From assembly GCA_023055505.1 (NCBI GenBank), contig JALIRH010000004.1, positions 19,525,368 to 19,589,367 on the forward strand: a DNA stretch of 64,000 nucleotides, read 5' to 3'. The translations under genes and the position numbers were made by a program. Positions 39,501 through 49,541 of the stretch are shown in pieces. How positions within the stretch are numbered: the first letter of the stretch is position 1; each line of letters starts with the position of its first letter. Under the pieces are notes generated by a model, which worked only from the letters and a program-made list of their open reading frames with translations, was not told the DNA's origin and ran no database searches. The stretch is from Callipepla californica brunnescens. Taxonomy: Eukaryota; Chordata; Aves; Galliformes; Odontophoridae.

Positions 39501-41368
39501 TAAACAACCATTTTTAATACATTTTTAATTTTTTAAAAATCACGTCATTCAGGGGAAAGGCTTGCTATGACCTTCCTTTCTCACTTTCATCATATTGAAA
39601 CTTTTTAAAGGAATGGGAACCACTTCATCAAAACCAGATAAACTACAGCCATAAACAAAGTATGGTCATGAGCTGTTCCATTGAAGCTTTCCAAAGTAGT
39701 GCTCAAAAGCTTCTCCTACTCTCTGGTTCAAGGTCTGTACAGTACAAGCATATACATACCTCTGATAAGTAGACAAATACATTTCTGCCTTGCTTTCCCC
39801 CATAAGAATGATGGCCAGAGACAATTTGGAGAAAAACAAATGTACATACAAAAGCACACTTTAAAAAATTTATGTATGTGTTCTACTACAGCCTATCTGT
39901 ACTCCTGATTGAAGGGCAAGACTGCACTTCAGTCTCTGGATGGAGGCACTGGGATGTGAGTGATAGTTTCTCAGTAACTGTGCCCAGCATATGTCATTAG
40001 TTCCAGGTCATGTTTCTGCAATATGTGGTCACTAATGGGTGAGGCTTTTGCTTGAGAGCTGGTTTACATTTACGTGTGTCATATTGCACCTTTGGTTTTT
40101 AAGATAAAAGGAAATGAGAAGGGGAAAAACCTGCAGTATCCCATAGGAACGTGACTAAGGATTGCTTGTTGACTAACTCTTCTTTCCTGACTCAGGCCTT
40201 CCTGATATGAAATACCTGTTTTTTAAGCTCCTGTCAGATGCAGCCGAACATGCCTTTGACTCAAAGATGGTGCTAGTATAGAATTTCTCAAATTAGTTCA
40301 AAGTTCAAACTCCTTTTTGCTATGAAACACAAGTCCTTTGGAGGCAAATATGTCCTATTCACAAGACACACATTGAGAATAGGTTCTACCTTGCCTAAAT
40401 GTAGTCATCTCAAGATAGACTTGTAATGTGAGCCAATTGTCTGTTGCTTCCTTTTCTCTGAATGGAAATAAAGTAGGCATGTCCGGATAATGACCCATCT
40501 ACAAGAGATTCTTCTCTCTCTTTTGACAGGAGAAGCCTCAGCTCTCAAGTTGTACTTGGCACCTAACTTCTGAATGGCTAAAGGTAGGGTAAGGTGAATT
40601 CCACTTTGAGTAATCCTCTTCAGTCATTAATTTTCAAAGCCATTGATGTGAGGGAATCTGATGCTGAGGAACTCTGGTTGTGTTATTAACACGTGACTCA
40701 GAGTGTTGCAGTGTGGAGCTGCAAAACACCCTTTGGCAAAAGGTCTATTAGCATGTAAATGAAAAATCCACTCAAAAATTCATTTGATAATAAGAGGTTT
40801 TGCAATACTCATTGAAGCAGAGAATGCTAAATGCAGTGCTTCTATTGCAAAACCATTATGTTTTTTGAGTATAAACTGCCTTCCATATTTCAGCCTAAGG
40901 CCCCTGTGACCACTAACAGGACAGATGAGGACTGCAATGCCTCCCAGTTACTGTCCCCATCTCAGAGACAATTGTGATGTTAGTTAAAAACAAACAGTGC
41001 AGCAGCAGCTCATGGCCAGAAATGTTGAGAATGGAACATGAGGTTTGTTTATCTGTAGTAATCCAGACTGCAACCTGAGGAAGTTCAACTGCTGCTCCAT
41101 GACCACTTGAGTACTGGGGTAAATGTGGAATTACAAAGATAAGGACAGGAAGTGCTGCTTAAACCAATCAAAGGTAAAGCACTCACACAGAGTTCCAGGA
41201 GTCAAGTGACTGACTTAGTGCAGCTCCAGGAGTAGAGGGATCATACTCTAGCCAATCATTGAAGTCCCAGGGCCTGTCCATCAGCTGGTGAGCTCCTGTT
41301 GAGATGCAGAGAAGCCAGCATTGCTCTGCCTCAAAGTAGCTGTCATTTGAGGCTTTTTCCTGTAACAT
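6276..41368 (-). CDS. PLA2G4E: PLA2G4E: cytosolic phospholipase A2 epsilon, complete 19-exon gene
   Basis: Calcium-dependent N-acyltransferase/phospholipase of the group IV family; mammalian PLA2G4E moves an acyl chain onto phosphatidylethanolamine to make NAPE at plasma and endosomal membranes. Coding exons, 5' to 3': 41189-41368, 31913-31985, 23959-24095, 23058-23186, 22338-22378, 21659-21701, 21197-21260, 20112-20281, 19120-19157, 17710-17845, 16096-16232, 15482-15707, 14349-14463, 13788-13925, 11936-12043, 10823-11011, 9765-9931, 9066-9252, 6276-6592. The sum is 2595 bases in one frame: 864 residues plus stop (human 868). C2 domain about residues 68-185; calcium ligands resemble the alpha enzyme. 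Catalytic domain about 292-780: GGGTR with Arg351, GLSGT with nucleophile Ser379, IDT with Asp663, RPERK with Arg680. The end is basic (ERKKQKKKR), the kind of tail that binds phosphoinositides in mammalian PLA2G4E. Longest introns: 9.2 kb and 7.9 kb. A tandem paralog lies upstream. Orthology rests on sequence and synteny; exon 1 is the least certain. Confidence 0.9.
9066..9252 (-). CDS. PLA2G4E: PLA2G4E exon 18
   Basis: Residues 698-760: [45 protein letters not shown]. Acceptor ACCAG|CCT, donor CCTG|GTAAGC-type (GTAAG). Length 187 as in the paralog. An A-rich (AAAAAGT)-like patch lies at 8970-9012, past the donor. Confidence 0.95.
9765..9931 (-). CDS. PLA2G4E: PLA2G4E exon 17 (catalytic Asp exon)
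   Basis: Residues 642-697. It holds [18 protein letters not shown] (catalytic Asp663) and [19 protein letters not shown] with Arg680, equivalent to R566 of the alpha enzyme. Acceptor TTCTAG|AC, donor GGG|GTGAGT, phase 0. Confidence 0.96.
10010..10046. repeat. A-rich (AAAC)n repeat
   Basis: Poly-A then four AAAC-type units, about 80 bases before exon 17 in the sense direction, i.e. close to its branch-point region. Confidence 0.85.
10823..11011 (-). CDS. PLA2G4E: PLA2G4E exon 16
   Basis: Residues 579-642: [18 protein letters not shown] to [20 protein letters not shown]. Acceptor TTTACAG|AC, donor AAAG|GTATGG. Three bases shorter than the paralog. Confidence 0.93.
11232..11284. repeat. (AC)n followed by (AATA)n microsatellite
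   Basis: Imperfect (AC) array running into four AATA-type units. In the intron between PLA2G4E exons 15 and 16. Likely polymorphic. Confidence 0.92.
11936..12043 (-). CDS. PLA2G4E: PLA2G4E exon 15
   Basis: Residues 543-579: [18 protein letters not shown] then [13 protein letters not shown]. Acceptor CCACAG|GG, donor ATAG|GTGAGT. Length 108 as in the paralog. Confidence 0.95.
13788..13925 (-). CDS. PLA2G4E: PLA2G4E exon 14
   Basis: Residues 497-543: [19 protein letters not shown], then FGSEFFMG and [11 protein letters not shown]. Family hallmark sequence. Length 138 as in the paralog. Donor GAAG|GTAATT. Confidence 0.96.
14349..14463 (-). CDS. PLA2G4E: PLA2G4E exon 13
   Basis: Residues 459-497: [20 protein letters not shown], then LNVKD and [14 protein letters not shown] is strongly conserved in the family. 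Acceptor AACAG|GAGGAC, donor AGAG|GTAATC. Confidence 0.95.
15482..15707 (-). CDS. PLA2G4E: PLA2G4E exon 12
   Basis: Residues 383-458: [18 protein letters not shown] through [16 protein letters not shown]. Typical cPLA2 epsilon/delta/zeta block. Acceptor TTTAG|GACC, donor CAAG|GTACAA, phase 0. Confidence 0.95.
16096..16232 (-). CDS. PLA2G4E: PLA2G4E exon 11 (catalytic Ser exon)
   Basis: Residues 338-383. It holds [18 protein letters not shown] (Arg351, oxyanion site) and [10 protein letters not shown] (Ser379, nucleophile). The lipase motif reads GLSGT. Acceptor AACAG|GTACCT, donor ACATG|GTAAGG splitting the Trp codon. Confidence 0.96.
16425..16530 (+). mobile_element. CR1 LINE 3' end, plus orientation
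   Basis: Shows ctggagatcttcaaaagcca, ccagaggtcccttccaacct and the ending attattctgtgatt. It lies in the PLA2G4E intron between exons 10 and 11. Confidence 0.87.
17355..17545 (+). mobile_element. CR1 LINE 3' end, plus orientation
   Basis: Includes agttggactagatggcctgg, gaagggcctctcccagctca and a worn terminal attttatgag. In the same intron, about 165 bases past the exon 10 donor. Confidence 0.82.
17710..17845 (-). CDS. PLA2G4E: PLA2G4E exon 10 (start of catalytic domain)
   Basis: Residues 292-337: [39 protein letters not shown]. This is the conserved entry to the cPLA2 catalytic fold. Acceptor TTCCAG|C, donor GAG|GTAGCT, phase 0. Confidence 0.94.
19005..19095 (+). mobile_element. CR1 LINE 3' end next to a PLA2G4E micro-exon
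   Basis: ggttggactagatgatctta, then aggtctttttcaacctaaaa and cctataatta. Its end lies about 25 bases from the donor of exon 9 (19120-19157). Confidence 0.87.
19120..19157 (-). CDS. PLA2G4E: PLA2G4E exon 9 (38-bp micro-exon)
   Basis: [12 protein letters not shown] plus two bases of a Cys codon. Acceptor TTTTCAG|CAT, donor AATG|GTAAGA. Same 38-base length and phases as the paralog exon 56150-56187. A CR1 3' end begins about 25 bases beyond its donor. Confidence 0.85.
20112..20281 (-). CDS. PLA2G4E: PLA2G4E exon 8 (linker region)
   Basis: Residues 223-279. It contains [18 protein letters not shown] and [14 protein letters not shown], both alignable to the paralog exon 57365-57543. Donor TTT|GTACGT, phase 0; the frame would reach a stop soon after, so the donor is well bounded. 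Nine bases shorter than the paralog exon. Confidence 0.82.
21197..21260 (-). CDS. PLA2G4E: PLA2G4E exon 7
   Basis: [21 protein letters not shown], residues 202-223. It begins like human SRQVSCLEV and ends in a short basic run. Acceptor TTGCAG|TGC, donor GCAG|GTAAGC, phase 1. Confidence 0.9.
21659..21701 (-). CDS. PLA2G4E: PLA2G4E exon 6 (43-bp)
   Basis: [14 protein letters not shown], residues 187-201, aligning with human PETLVTNGVLV. Acceptor CTAG|C, donor GTG|GTAAAA. Same length in the paralog. Confidence 0.9.
21716..21860. repeat. AT-rich low-complexity tract with inverted repeats
   Basis: Nearly pure A/T over about 140 bases in the intron between PLA2G4E exons 5 and 6. It has local inverted repeats (aaaatataaaatataaat against atttaaatattttatatt) and a repeated ataataatattttt. 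Could form hairpins or breathe easily. Confidence 0.8.
22338..22378 (-). CDS. PLA2G4E: PLA2G4E exon 5 (41-bp, end of C2)
   Basis: [13 protein letters not shown], residues 174-187; the human counterpart is very similar. Acceptor TTTTCAG|GGG, donor GCAT|GTAAGT. Same length in the paralog. Confidence 0.92.
22725..22757. repeat. T-rich homopolymer tract
   Basis: Interrupted poly-T on the plus strand inside the intron between exons 4 and 5 of PLA2G4E. Confidence 0.9.
23058..23186 (-). CDS. PLA2G4E: PLA2G4E exon 4 (C2 loop 3)
   Basis: Residues 131-173, from [19 protein letters not shown] to TFPLNPQ. The acidic run matches calcium-binding loop 3; Asp falls at the positions of D93, N95 and D99 of the alpha enzyme. 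FPLNPQ is identical to human as I recall it. Phase 0 on both sides. Confidence 0.93.
23959..24095 (-). CDS. PLA2G4E: PLA2G4E exon 3 (C2 domain core)
   Basis: Residues 85-130, [16 protein letters not shown] to FRIQRKVK. It carries [11 protein letters not shown], the classic C2 strand with the Asn that binds calcium in the alpha enzyme. Length 137, same as the paralog. Acceptor CATAG|TA, donor AAG|GTACCC. Confidence 0.95.
26000..26016. repeat. A homopolymer (17)
   Basis: Run of 17 A in the 7.8-kb intron between exons 2 and 3. Confidence 0.9.
26645..26832 (+). mobile_element. CR1 LINE 3' end, plus orientation
   Basis: Degenerate CR1 tail: ggagatattcgaagacaagt, gagggtttgactagataatg, ggaggtaccttcctgtctca, ending attctgattctg. 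Confidence 0.78.
27278..27316. repeat. A-rich (AAAC)n repeat
   Basis: A-rich array with AAAC units in the intron between exons 2 and 3. Confidence 0.85.
31673..31721. repeat. 27-bp AT-rich direct repeat (about 1.8 copies)
   Basis: The block aatttattaatttatttatta occurs at 31673 and again at 31700. It is followed by an AAAC-rich patch to 31745. It sits about 190 bases past the exon 2 donor of PLA2G4E. Confidence 0.85.
31913..31985 (-). CDS. PLA2G4E: PLA2G4E exon 2 (start of C2 domain)
   Basis: Residues 61-85, [20 protein letters not shown]. Donor ACT|GTAAGT, phase 1. The acceptor is a tandem CAGCAG. Using the first AG gives an exon of 76 bases (end 31988) and one extra Gln. The 73-base form equals the paralog's exon. 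Confidence 0.88.
32633..32665. repeat. Interrupted A homopolymer
   Basis: Two A runs of about 12 and 15, separated by ctctt. Confidence 0.9.
36335..36362. repeat. Interrupted A homopolymer
   Basis: A-rich run with one G inside. Confidence 0.9.
38641..38671. repeat. (GT)n followed by poly-T
   Basis: About six GT units, then a long T run; a simple repeat in PLA2G4E intron 1. Confidence 0.9.
41189..41368 (-). CDS. PLA2G4E: PLA2G4E coding exon 1 (N-terminus)
   Basis: Sixty codons from ATG 41368-41366 (A at -3). The exon aligns with the N-terminus of human PLA2G4E as I recall it: Met at a matching distance, an F-N-D-W block like human F-S-E-F, TPG, then Trp exactly ten residues later, and a junction NS|EE before [10 protein letters not shown] (human GS|EEGLSPCHLLTVRV). 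The in-frame donor is TCT|GTGTGA, which is weak. A stronger GTGAGT lies two bases downstream but would shift the frame. Only cDNA can prove the 9.2-kb splice. Confidence 0.72.
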
Positions 41369-42098
41369 TTTTTTTTCCTTTTTCCTAAATAGTCTGATAG
41401 TGTCTAAGATTATCAGCCCAGTTTAAAACTACAACCAATGACTGAGCTAGAAAATTTTAGCTTTACTACTCAAAGATGTGAACTGAATCAGAGTTAATTA
41501 TTCAAAGATTATTGAAATCACAGCTAAAGGGCATATAAAAGATCTGATAGATCTTCTAGCTTTCTTTTGCCTTTCTCAGTCATTCTTCCCATAACACCCT
41601 TCATCCTCTTTACCATCCTTTCCAGACCCTCTGTAGCTCACACACTTCCCATTATATTTCATCTCAATTTGTTCTTTCATAGCATGCCCTAGTAATGTCA
41701 CTAGTCACTCCTGCTCCCCTCAGACTTCCCTGAAAAACATTCTGAACAAAAAAGAAAGGGAGGGTCCAGCTACCCTGAAAGCCTTTCTGTATAAATCCTG
41801 ATGCTTATCTTTACCAGAAACAGACATGTTCTACTTCCATGGGGCAACTCCCACAGCTTTTAACACTATGACACTTCAGTCATGACAAAGTTATTAATAT
41901 GTGATGGCCAATCTTAAAAAAGGGAAAAATATTCAAGTTCATGTCAAAAATCAAGACATTACAGAAACCTCTATACAGCAGTGCCAAATTCTATTGATGA
42001 CAGTCAGGCCCTGACAGAGCTGCAAAACTGCCTAATCCATGCTATTGCTTCTGGTGACCCATATATCCATTATTTAAAAAGATTAATTTGTCACTAGA

Positions 42099-42128
42099 AG
42101 TATATATACATATCTATATGTATATACT
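42099..42128. repeat. AT-rich near-perfect palindrome
   Basis: Arms agtatatatacatat and atatgtatatact around a 2-base centre; about 13 paired bases. It could extrude as a cruciform. It lies about 730 bases upstream of the proposed PLA2G4E ATG. Confidence 0.8.
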
Positions 42129-45100
42129 TATCTAAAATTTGAATATGATCTCCTCAGGAGAGAATTAAAAATAGACTGAGAGTACTTGGACAGTTAATTT
42201 AGATCACTAGAAAAAGGAATGTTTGCATCCATTAGGAATATTATCCAGCTTTTAGGAGAGCTCTGTATGATCTTTTGATGAATATGGGGTACAGGCATTT
42301 GTTTTTCTATGCGTATTAACTTTCTCATACTCAGATAAAACCAAAAATCACAAATATTTCGTAAGTAGATTGAAAAGTACTTATCATCCTGGAGAAATAC
42401 TGTAGTAAATCAGATTTGCAACATTCTTGAAGATATGTTTTTGGTTATGGAAAACACAATATTTTCTCTAGTATATCTGACACAAAGGAGACGTGTGCAT
42501 GTAAACAGTTGCAATACATTTTTTTTTAACTGAGCTATTACATAAAATTCTTAAGTTATCTTTTATTTTTGTAAGATATAGGCTATGTATGATTATGAGT
42601 CTTACCAGCGTCACCATAGTCCCTCCCTTTAAACACTAAAAGAGGTTGGAACAGCTAAAGCAATTTAGAAATAACTGGCTTCTAACCATTTTCAGCTGTG
42701 TTATGTTAACTGTATCTTGGCATCCTAATAGTGGCTCAGCAAAGCATGAAGATCCAAATAGAATCAGCGAGTCTCCTTTTTCTTGACGACAATACTTGTT
42801 ATTGTCAACTTTATATTGCCAGTGATCACATCAGTTAGCTCCAGGATACAAAGAATATTTACAAGAACCTAGTCTGTGCATGAAACTGTTGATCATCAGA
42901 GCTTCCATTTGCTGAGTATATGGAGAGAGACATGTTTTCCCATGAGGATACTAGTATGAGAAACCAAGCCTTGATCAGGGTCTGCAATGCAAGTGACAGA
43001 CTGACACTAATTCAGGCATTTTCTTGAAGGTTTCCCTATTGCTCAGGAAGATCCTATTTATTTCCTCAGTGTAAAAGCCAGTATGACAGCTTTCTCAGCC
43101 CAGAGCAATGTAAACATTATTTAATAGACACTAGTAGATAACTTTTCTCAACATGGCAAGTGCCCAAGCTTTGGTATGATATAATTTATTTTTCCTAATT
43201 TTATGTGTTTCAGAAGAAAGTAAGACAGTGTACTTTGAGATCAGAGTCTATATCTTATGCAGTACTGTAGAGGAATGAAATCTCTCCTAAATAACCAAGG
43301 GGGATAGAAACAGCCATGAGATTCTGCTATAAAATACTCAGATCCCTCCTCCTCTGGCTGTCAGCCCTGGGGTGCAGCACAGCATGGGAGAAAACACAAG
43401 ATACAGTAAAATAAGATCCTTAGGAAAGGCATACCCAGATGAGGCAAGGATGCTAAGCTCTGGTTTATTTCCTGTCCCACCCACAGGCTGAAGAGGAAGA
43501 GGAAGCATGCGGTTTGATGATGTACTCACTATAGCCCACCTTGTAGCACGGATATTCCCAGTCCTCTTCCTTGTAGGATAATAGCCTGGCTGTTGCAGAA
43601 TCTCTCTCCTATATCCCTTCACATGTACAGAAGCCATTTTCCCATTCCCATGTTGACTTCAAGCCCTGTGACCCATTGTGTAATCTGAAGATGAGTGCCT
43701 GGCAGAGTAACTTGCCCTATATACAGAATGCTGTGACCAATGGCATGGAGGGCCATCCTTTCCAGGGCATCTGGTAGGTGATGTAAGCAGTATTTAACAT
43801 GCTCAGGCTCTGGTGGGAGTTACATGGACACTCCACCTGCATTTTTTGTCATCTGTCATCCATGCCTTGTGCTAGCTGCCCATGAGATGTGCTCTCAATT
43901 ATGCTACATGCATGACACCGCAAAGCTGTCAAGAAAACAAAGCCATTTCTCAGGGTCTTCCAAAAGACTCCAAAGTTGGCTATGGAGACAAATGAGAGAG
44001 AATTCGGAGCGGGTATGCAAAGGAGTCCAGCTGTCATTCCACATGTTCTGGCTGAACAAAATACAAACCTGTGTAGGAATCTAGTGTGGCCACTTACAAA
44101 AAGTGCTGATCACAAAGATTAGACTAGGTTAACTGCTCCACATGGAAAGACTTTAAAGAAACAATTGCACAACATCTTAGGGAAGTGTTTCAGAAATGCG
44201 TAAGGAAAGAAACATGCTCCAGGAGATTGAGATAGGTAACTGTGTAAGTACATCCTATTACATGCTAACTTAAATTGCCATTGCAAAATGAATTTGTACT
44301 AAAACTTACCGACATCAAAGACAAGCGTGACTCTTAGGTCAAGAAAACACAAATTAAAGAAAGACAAATTTGTAGTGTCAAGCACTGCTGAATCTCCATT
44401 ATAATAAATGTAGGGGAGCCACATGTTACTAAAGCATGTGGAAGTCTCTCTGAACAGCTATTGCATGCAGCTCTTGCACGCTTTTGATATTTTGAACCTA
44501 TGTGGTGTAATGCCTGAAAGCTACTCAGTTAGATCACAATGGACAGATATGAGGGGAAAGGAAAACAAGGTATTCCTTACATATCTGCAAATGCAGGAGA
44601 ACAGTAAGGTTAGACAAGCTGTTAACAAAAGAATAGGTGTGATTGATTGCTCTGGAGGCCCAGCATTCCAGCTACATGCTGCGAATCAAAGGGAAGGATA
44701 AGGGTGGGCCAGGTGAATTGAATGTCTTAGGGGCACAAGTAACTGCTCCTGCTGCAGTTGAGGAAATCTCAGTAGCAAGATATGAGCTATCCTAATTTCA
44801 CAATTTTGGCTGAAAGCCTAACCTCTTTCAGAAGTGATAAGAAAGAATCAGCTGGATGTGACAAAGCTATGCATAGCACATAGGAACACAAGAAATTTAA
44901 TCATAAGTTATGGAGTATCAAAAAACATAATTTGCAAAGTTGACATTAAGAAATATATGTATATATGTAAACATTAAGGAAATGTATATAAGGAAAAAGC
45001 AAAATCTTAGTAAAAATCTAAGCTCATTACTTCATACAGATACAAAAATAATTGCTAATAATGCAGCCAAAGGAATGCTAATACAATACATCTGTTCTGT

Positions 45101-45820
45101 GTTGGAAAAGAAACATAACAAGGTCTATTAACAAATACAACAAACTGCTTTGTGACACATGGTCACTAAATGATATATCTTAAGATTAAACAGATAATTC
45201 TTACCAATTTGTTCTAAAATTATAGTCTAGAAAGATTCCTGTCCATCTAGTGTTCATGTATTTTGAGTCCTGGGATTCTGGAGAAATGCAGAAACCTGGA
45301 AGAAATTGAATGTAGTGAAAGTTTTCAGAAGTAACAAGAAAGATATAGAAGGGTGCTAGGAGACTGGTTTCTCTGGTGTCAGTGGAATATTGGACATCAT
45401 GTGTTTAAATGAATATCCACTATTGTTATAGTACTAGTGTTATAGTATATAGAACTCTAGGTTCTCTTGGTATTCCTCAAAATATAGGCTGGCAGTTTTA
45501 CATAATAAATAAACCATCATCCCTGAAATAGTTAATAGCAACGCCTATTTTGAATCAAGAGCTAGTTTCAAGTTGCATACATTCTGCCCGTTTACCCTTT
45601 GTATCTTTTATGTAACATATGTTAATGTATGCATGCTTATATGAAATACAAGTTTCAGCATATAAAGCAATTGCTTATATATTATACTCAGAACTTCACC
45701 ACACGAGAGAGTGTTTTTCCCAGAAAAGATTGAAGATGCATAATGAGTTAGCCTTAGGACAGTCATTAACAAGTACTATTAACTGTAGGGACAGGAGAAG
45801 GTTCCACCCATCCAAATTTC

Positions 45821-45853
45821 CTATGTGTGTCTGCGTGTGTGCATGTGTGTATA
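45821..45853. repeat. Imperfect (TG)n repeat
   Basis: TG-rich array with interruptions, in the intergenic interval. Confidence 0.8.
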
Positions 45854-48800
45854 TGAAAACACATGGGGAGAAGTGGAGTAAAAGTAATGTCCCAAACTCT
45901 TTCCATGAAGGCAGAGTAAGGATATACCTGGTTTGTGTAAGAGCTAAATGTCTCACTGTATAGTTGGGTAAAGAGCTTAAGTTCAGAGCTGGTACATTAA
46001 AGGACAGAGAAGGTGTTGGGCTCTGGTCTTAATAGAGGCAGAACTAGTTGTGCATATAGTTTCACTTTTATAAATATATTTATTTAAAGCTTCATGAAAT
46101 TTTCATATTTAAAAATGAACATAAACTCTTCCCTGATTTCCTTATTTTAGGTATGCATATTAGTGTATTGCCAAAAGAAAAGAGAACAGTTCTTATGAGT
46201 GCACTGATCTTACAAACCAGGGTAGTGGAGCTCTCCTTCAGTGACAAGTGTGCAATAAGATTGTAAAGGATGTCAAAACAATTACAGGGTGCTCCACAAG
46301 GAGCAGCACCAGGAAGGTGAATGCTTAGTAAACTGGTGATGCAATGCAACTGCATGGAAATAAATATTTCTGGAATTAACATTAGCCACAGTTTCTCCAT
46401 GAGGTGATGAGCAACTTTGGTAAACCCTGAACAACATTCTGGGAGCAATTAAATGTGAAAGAACAGTTTTGTTTTATAAGAAGTAACTGATTTTGCTCTG
46501 TGTGGCAACTCTATAGATTTTTGCTCAAAGATTACAAGACATTGTTACACAAAAATAGAAAAAAAGTATGTAATACTAAGGTTAGTAATTTGTTAGCCAA
46601 TTTCAGAATTAGTCCTCAATGAAAAATACTGCTGAAAAAAGATATTTTCATTTTCTTTACCTGAGGAGTTTTAATGAGTGTACTAGTCTCAAAGTCCCTT
46701 CAACATTTTCATAAGTAAGCATGACACCCTGACCAGATTTGGAGTAGAATAAAGATTGATAGAGCACTGAGTAATACTGAGAACAGGACAATCCAACAAA
46801 CCAATGTGTCCTGCTTGATAAAGTGACCTGATTAAGCACAGCTAACTCTAATTCACTGAAGTATGAAGGTATGAGTAAAGTAATTACAAATGTATGCTAC
46901 AATTTACTCCCCCTTACGAAAGGAAAGTCTGTAGTTTGGAAAACAGTAATTCACCAGCTTATAGAAGATAACTCATCAGAAGTCTCTAGTGGCAAATGAG
47001 GACAAGTGGATTCTGATTATATAATATATATAAGTAAAACAAGATGATCTGATGGTACTTTCAGCTTTTATTAGTTTGTGGGAAGAAATAAGGTGAACGA
47101 TCTAGTACAGATACAAAACTGTGATCGCTGCTTCACTCTGCTCTTCCACAGCATAGTAGGAGATAGCTGGAGCTAAAGAATTTGAGAGTTCTATAAAGTG
47201 CTATAAGATCAATTGTTCAAATAGATGCAAGCTGATATGCCCATTCAGCAAGTGGCAAAACCATGCCCTAGAAAACTGCCCTCAGAATTTTGCTGAAGAC
47301 TTATTATGTACTTGCAAACAAGAAAACAAACAGAAGGATCCAAGCAACCTGACTATTTCTCCAGGCTCAGCTTTAACCTTGAGAGCTTCAGTCTTTTCGC
47401 ACCTCTCCTAAAGCCTTCAAATCTACTGCAGGCAACTACTGCTCCCTGCTGAGTCTCCTGTTTTGGTTTCACGTGTGAAAGACATAAAGCCTCCAGTTGG
47501 CTTGTTGACTTGAGATGGGCCGTACTGGCCCTTCTTTAAAGAGCTCAGTCTTCTATGCATGTTGTTGGCTCAATGCATCTGTTGTGCTATGAAGAGAAAT
47601 TTCTGAGGGCTGAAGGGTAATAAAGCTCTCGGTAACAGAGTCTGTGCTGACTACAAGACTAACTGAGAGTTTCATTCAGGAGGAATAAGTGTAAATCAAA
47701 AAGCTGAGAGCTTGAACATATCCAAAACCCACAAACATATCTTCTGAGGATTTACTTGGACAAACCACAATGCTGATGCTACAGCTTTTCATCAGTACAG
47801 AAATAAAAGAGTGACTATATCCAGGGAGGTCCCTTGAAGTAACAAGGCAACACTTTATGACACTCTTCCCACCCACTAACACTCCTCCTCCCTTGTGTTT
47901 TAGAGTAGTGAGTTACACAGAGCTCTTTTGTCCTTGGCTGATATGTCATTACAGAAATACTGAGTCCAACTCCCTCTTCCAGACTCTGCTGATGCTATTT
48001 AAAGCTGCAGAGTGACATGACTCAGCCAAGCATGCCACATGGATATATACTAATTTGGAAAGTAAAGATAAAAACCTGCATGTGAGCCTTGAAATGTGGA
48101 AGGAAACCACTCAGGCCAGCCCTGCAGCACTCTCCACTACAAAAACCTTGCCATGTAAACCCAGTATTGAGTCCTGCAACCAAAAGAATTTGAACATTGA
48201 AATATAGCCACCGAAGTTTTTAGCAGGCTGCAGGTTGTAGCCACTGTACTTGTCACACACTGAGAAACTTCACCTGACTTTGCATGAAGAGCATTAAAAT
48301 TAGCCATAAGTGACAAAAGAGAAAAGATGGATTACAAACAGTTAAATAATGAGTAGAAAGCGATTAACACATAGTTGACTTGTTCACTAGTATGCTTGTG
48401 GATTCAAAGTTCGTCTGGTTGTAAAGTCACTAATAATTTATAATAGGTGATCTTTTAAGAAGTTATATTTTCATCTTCTCAAAATACTACAGAATTTCAG
48501 AAGAAAAGATGTATGAATATGTTGATAGGATTTTCTTTGAGATATTAGACACATGCTATGAACATCACCCATTTGTCCTATTTTTATTATCGCTTTCAGT
48601 ATTATTTTGGCTAATAAAACAGAGATCTATGAAGTCCTAGGGAATTTCTGCCAGAAAACGTCTTCTGGAAACTGAGAATCTGAATGTTTCAGAGAAACAT
48701 ATCTTATTTAATCTAAGCGTTTTATGTTATTAACTAATCCTAAAGCATGGGTTACCTACAATATATTTTATCAAAGTAAGCTTTTTTTTGTACTTGAAAA

Positions 48801-49535
48801 TAAATATTCTTGCAAATTCTGATTACTATGAATCCATGATCTAGGTTTGCATGTTTTTCATTTTACGAGGCTAATCCTCACCTGTTTTTTCTTTTTGTTA
48901 TTGTGTTGGCTTTGTTGTTGTTTTTCCAGTGAACAAGTAATAAAGCATCTTATCCATAGGGAACATCAGGAAGTGAGAGGCACACAAAAATTGCTGGACT
49001 ATCTTTGCTGTGTGTACAAGGAAAATGCTCTTCAAAGTCTTTCACACAGGGAACAGTGAGAAAGGACTAGGTTAAACAGCCTCAAACTGGCAAATGAAAC
49101 GCATGTGCAAGTCAATTCTGGGCACGGTATATAGGCAGTCCAAGAAGAATTACAGCCTGGATAGCATAGCTCCTGCAGTAGCTTTCCATGTGGAAGGATG
49201 TGCCTGCTATGGCAAATTTTCCAAGAACTGCCTGAGAACTCTGTAGGCTTACACCCCCATCTTTCACAGCTGGCAGAAGGAGATGAAGAGGGAGTATAAG
49301 GAGAAGTGCAGACCAGCAGTGGAGGCCTTCATCATCACTGTTTTGCTTTCATGGCCTGACAGATATCCATGGCCTGTGCCTCCTCTGCCTCTGTCCCTGC
49401 CCAAAGGGGCACCCCTGAAAGTGATTTGAGCACCCAAGATGCTGCATGACACACACCTCTCTTTCCCTAAACACTCACCTGCATTGTACCACCACCTTGC
49501 AAACACAAGTACAAGTTCTGTTAATAAAATATGCC

Positions 49536-49541
49536 TTTAAT
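49536..49541 (-). terminator. Candidate poly(A) signal of the second PLA2G4E-like gene
   Basis: ATTAAA on the minus strand about 280 bases after the stop codon. A variant signal; no AATAAA is seen closer. Confidence 0.25.

Larger units (their letters stand above)
31989..41188 (-). other. PLA2G4E: PLA2G4E intron 1 (9.2 kb)
   Basis: Between the proposed first coding exon and the C2 exons. It holds simple repeats: poly-A at 32633-32665, (AAAC)n at 32888-32915, A-run at 36335-36362, (TG)n plus poly-T at 38641-38671. No CR1 fragment was obvious. Open frames such as 37183-37578 plus and 33469-33744 plus match nothing I recognise. Confidence 0.6.

Noticed and set aside
43338..43637. 99-residue minus-strand frame as an alternative first exon
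   Set aside because: No similarity to the PLA2G4E N-terminus, whereas 41189-41368 aligns well and fits the splice phase.
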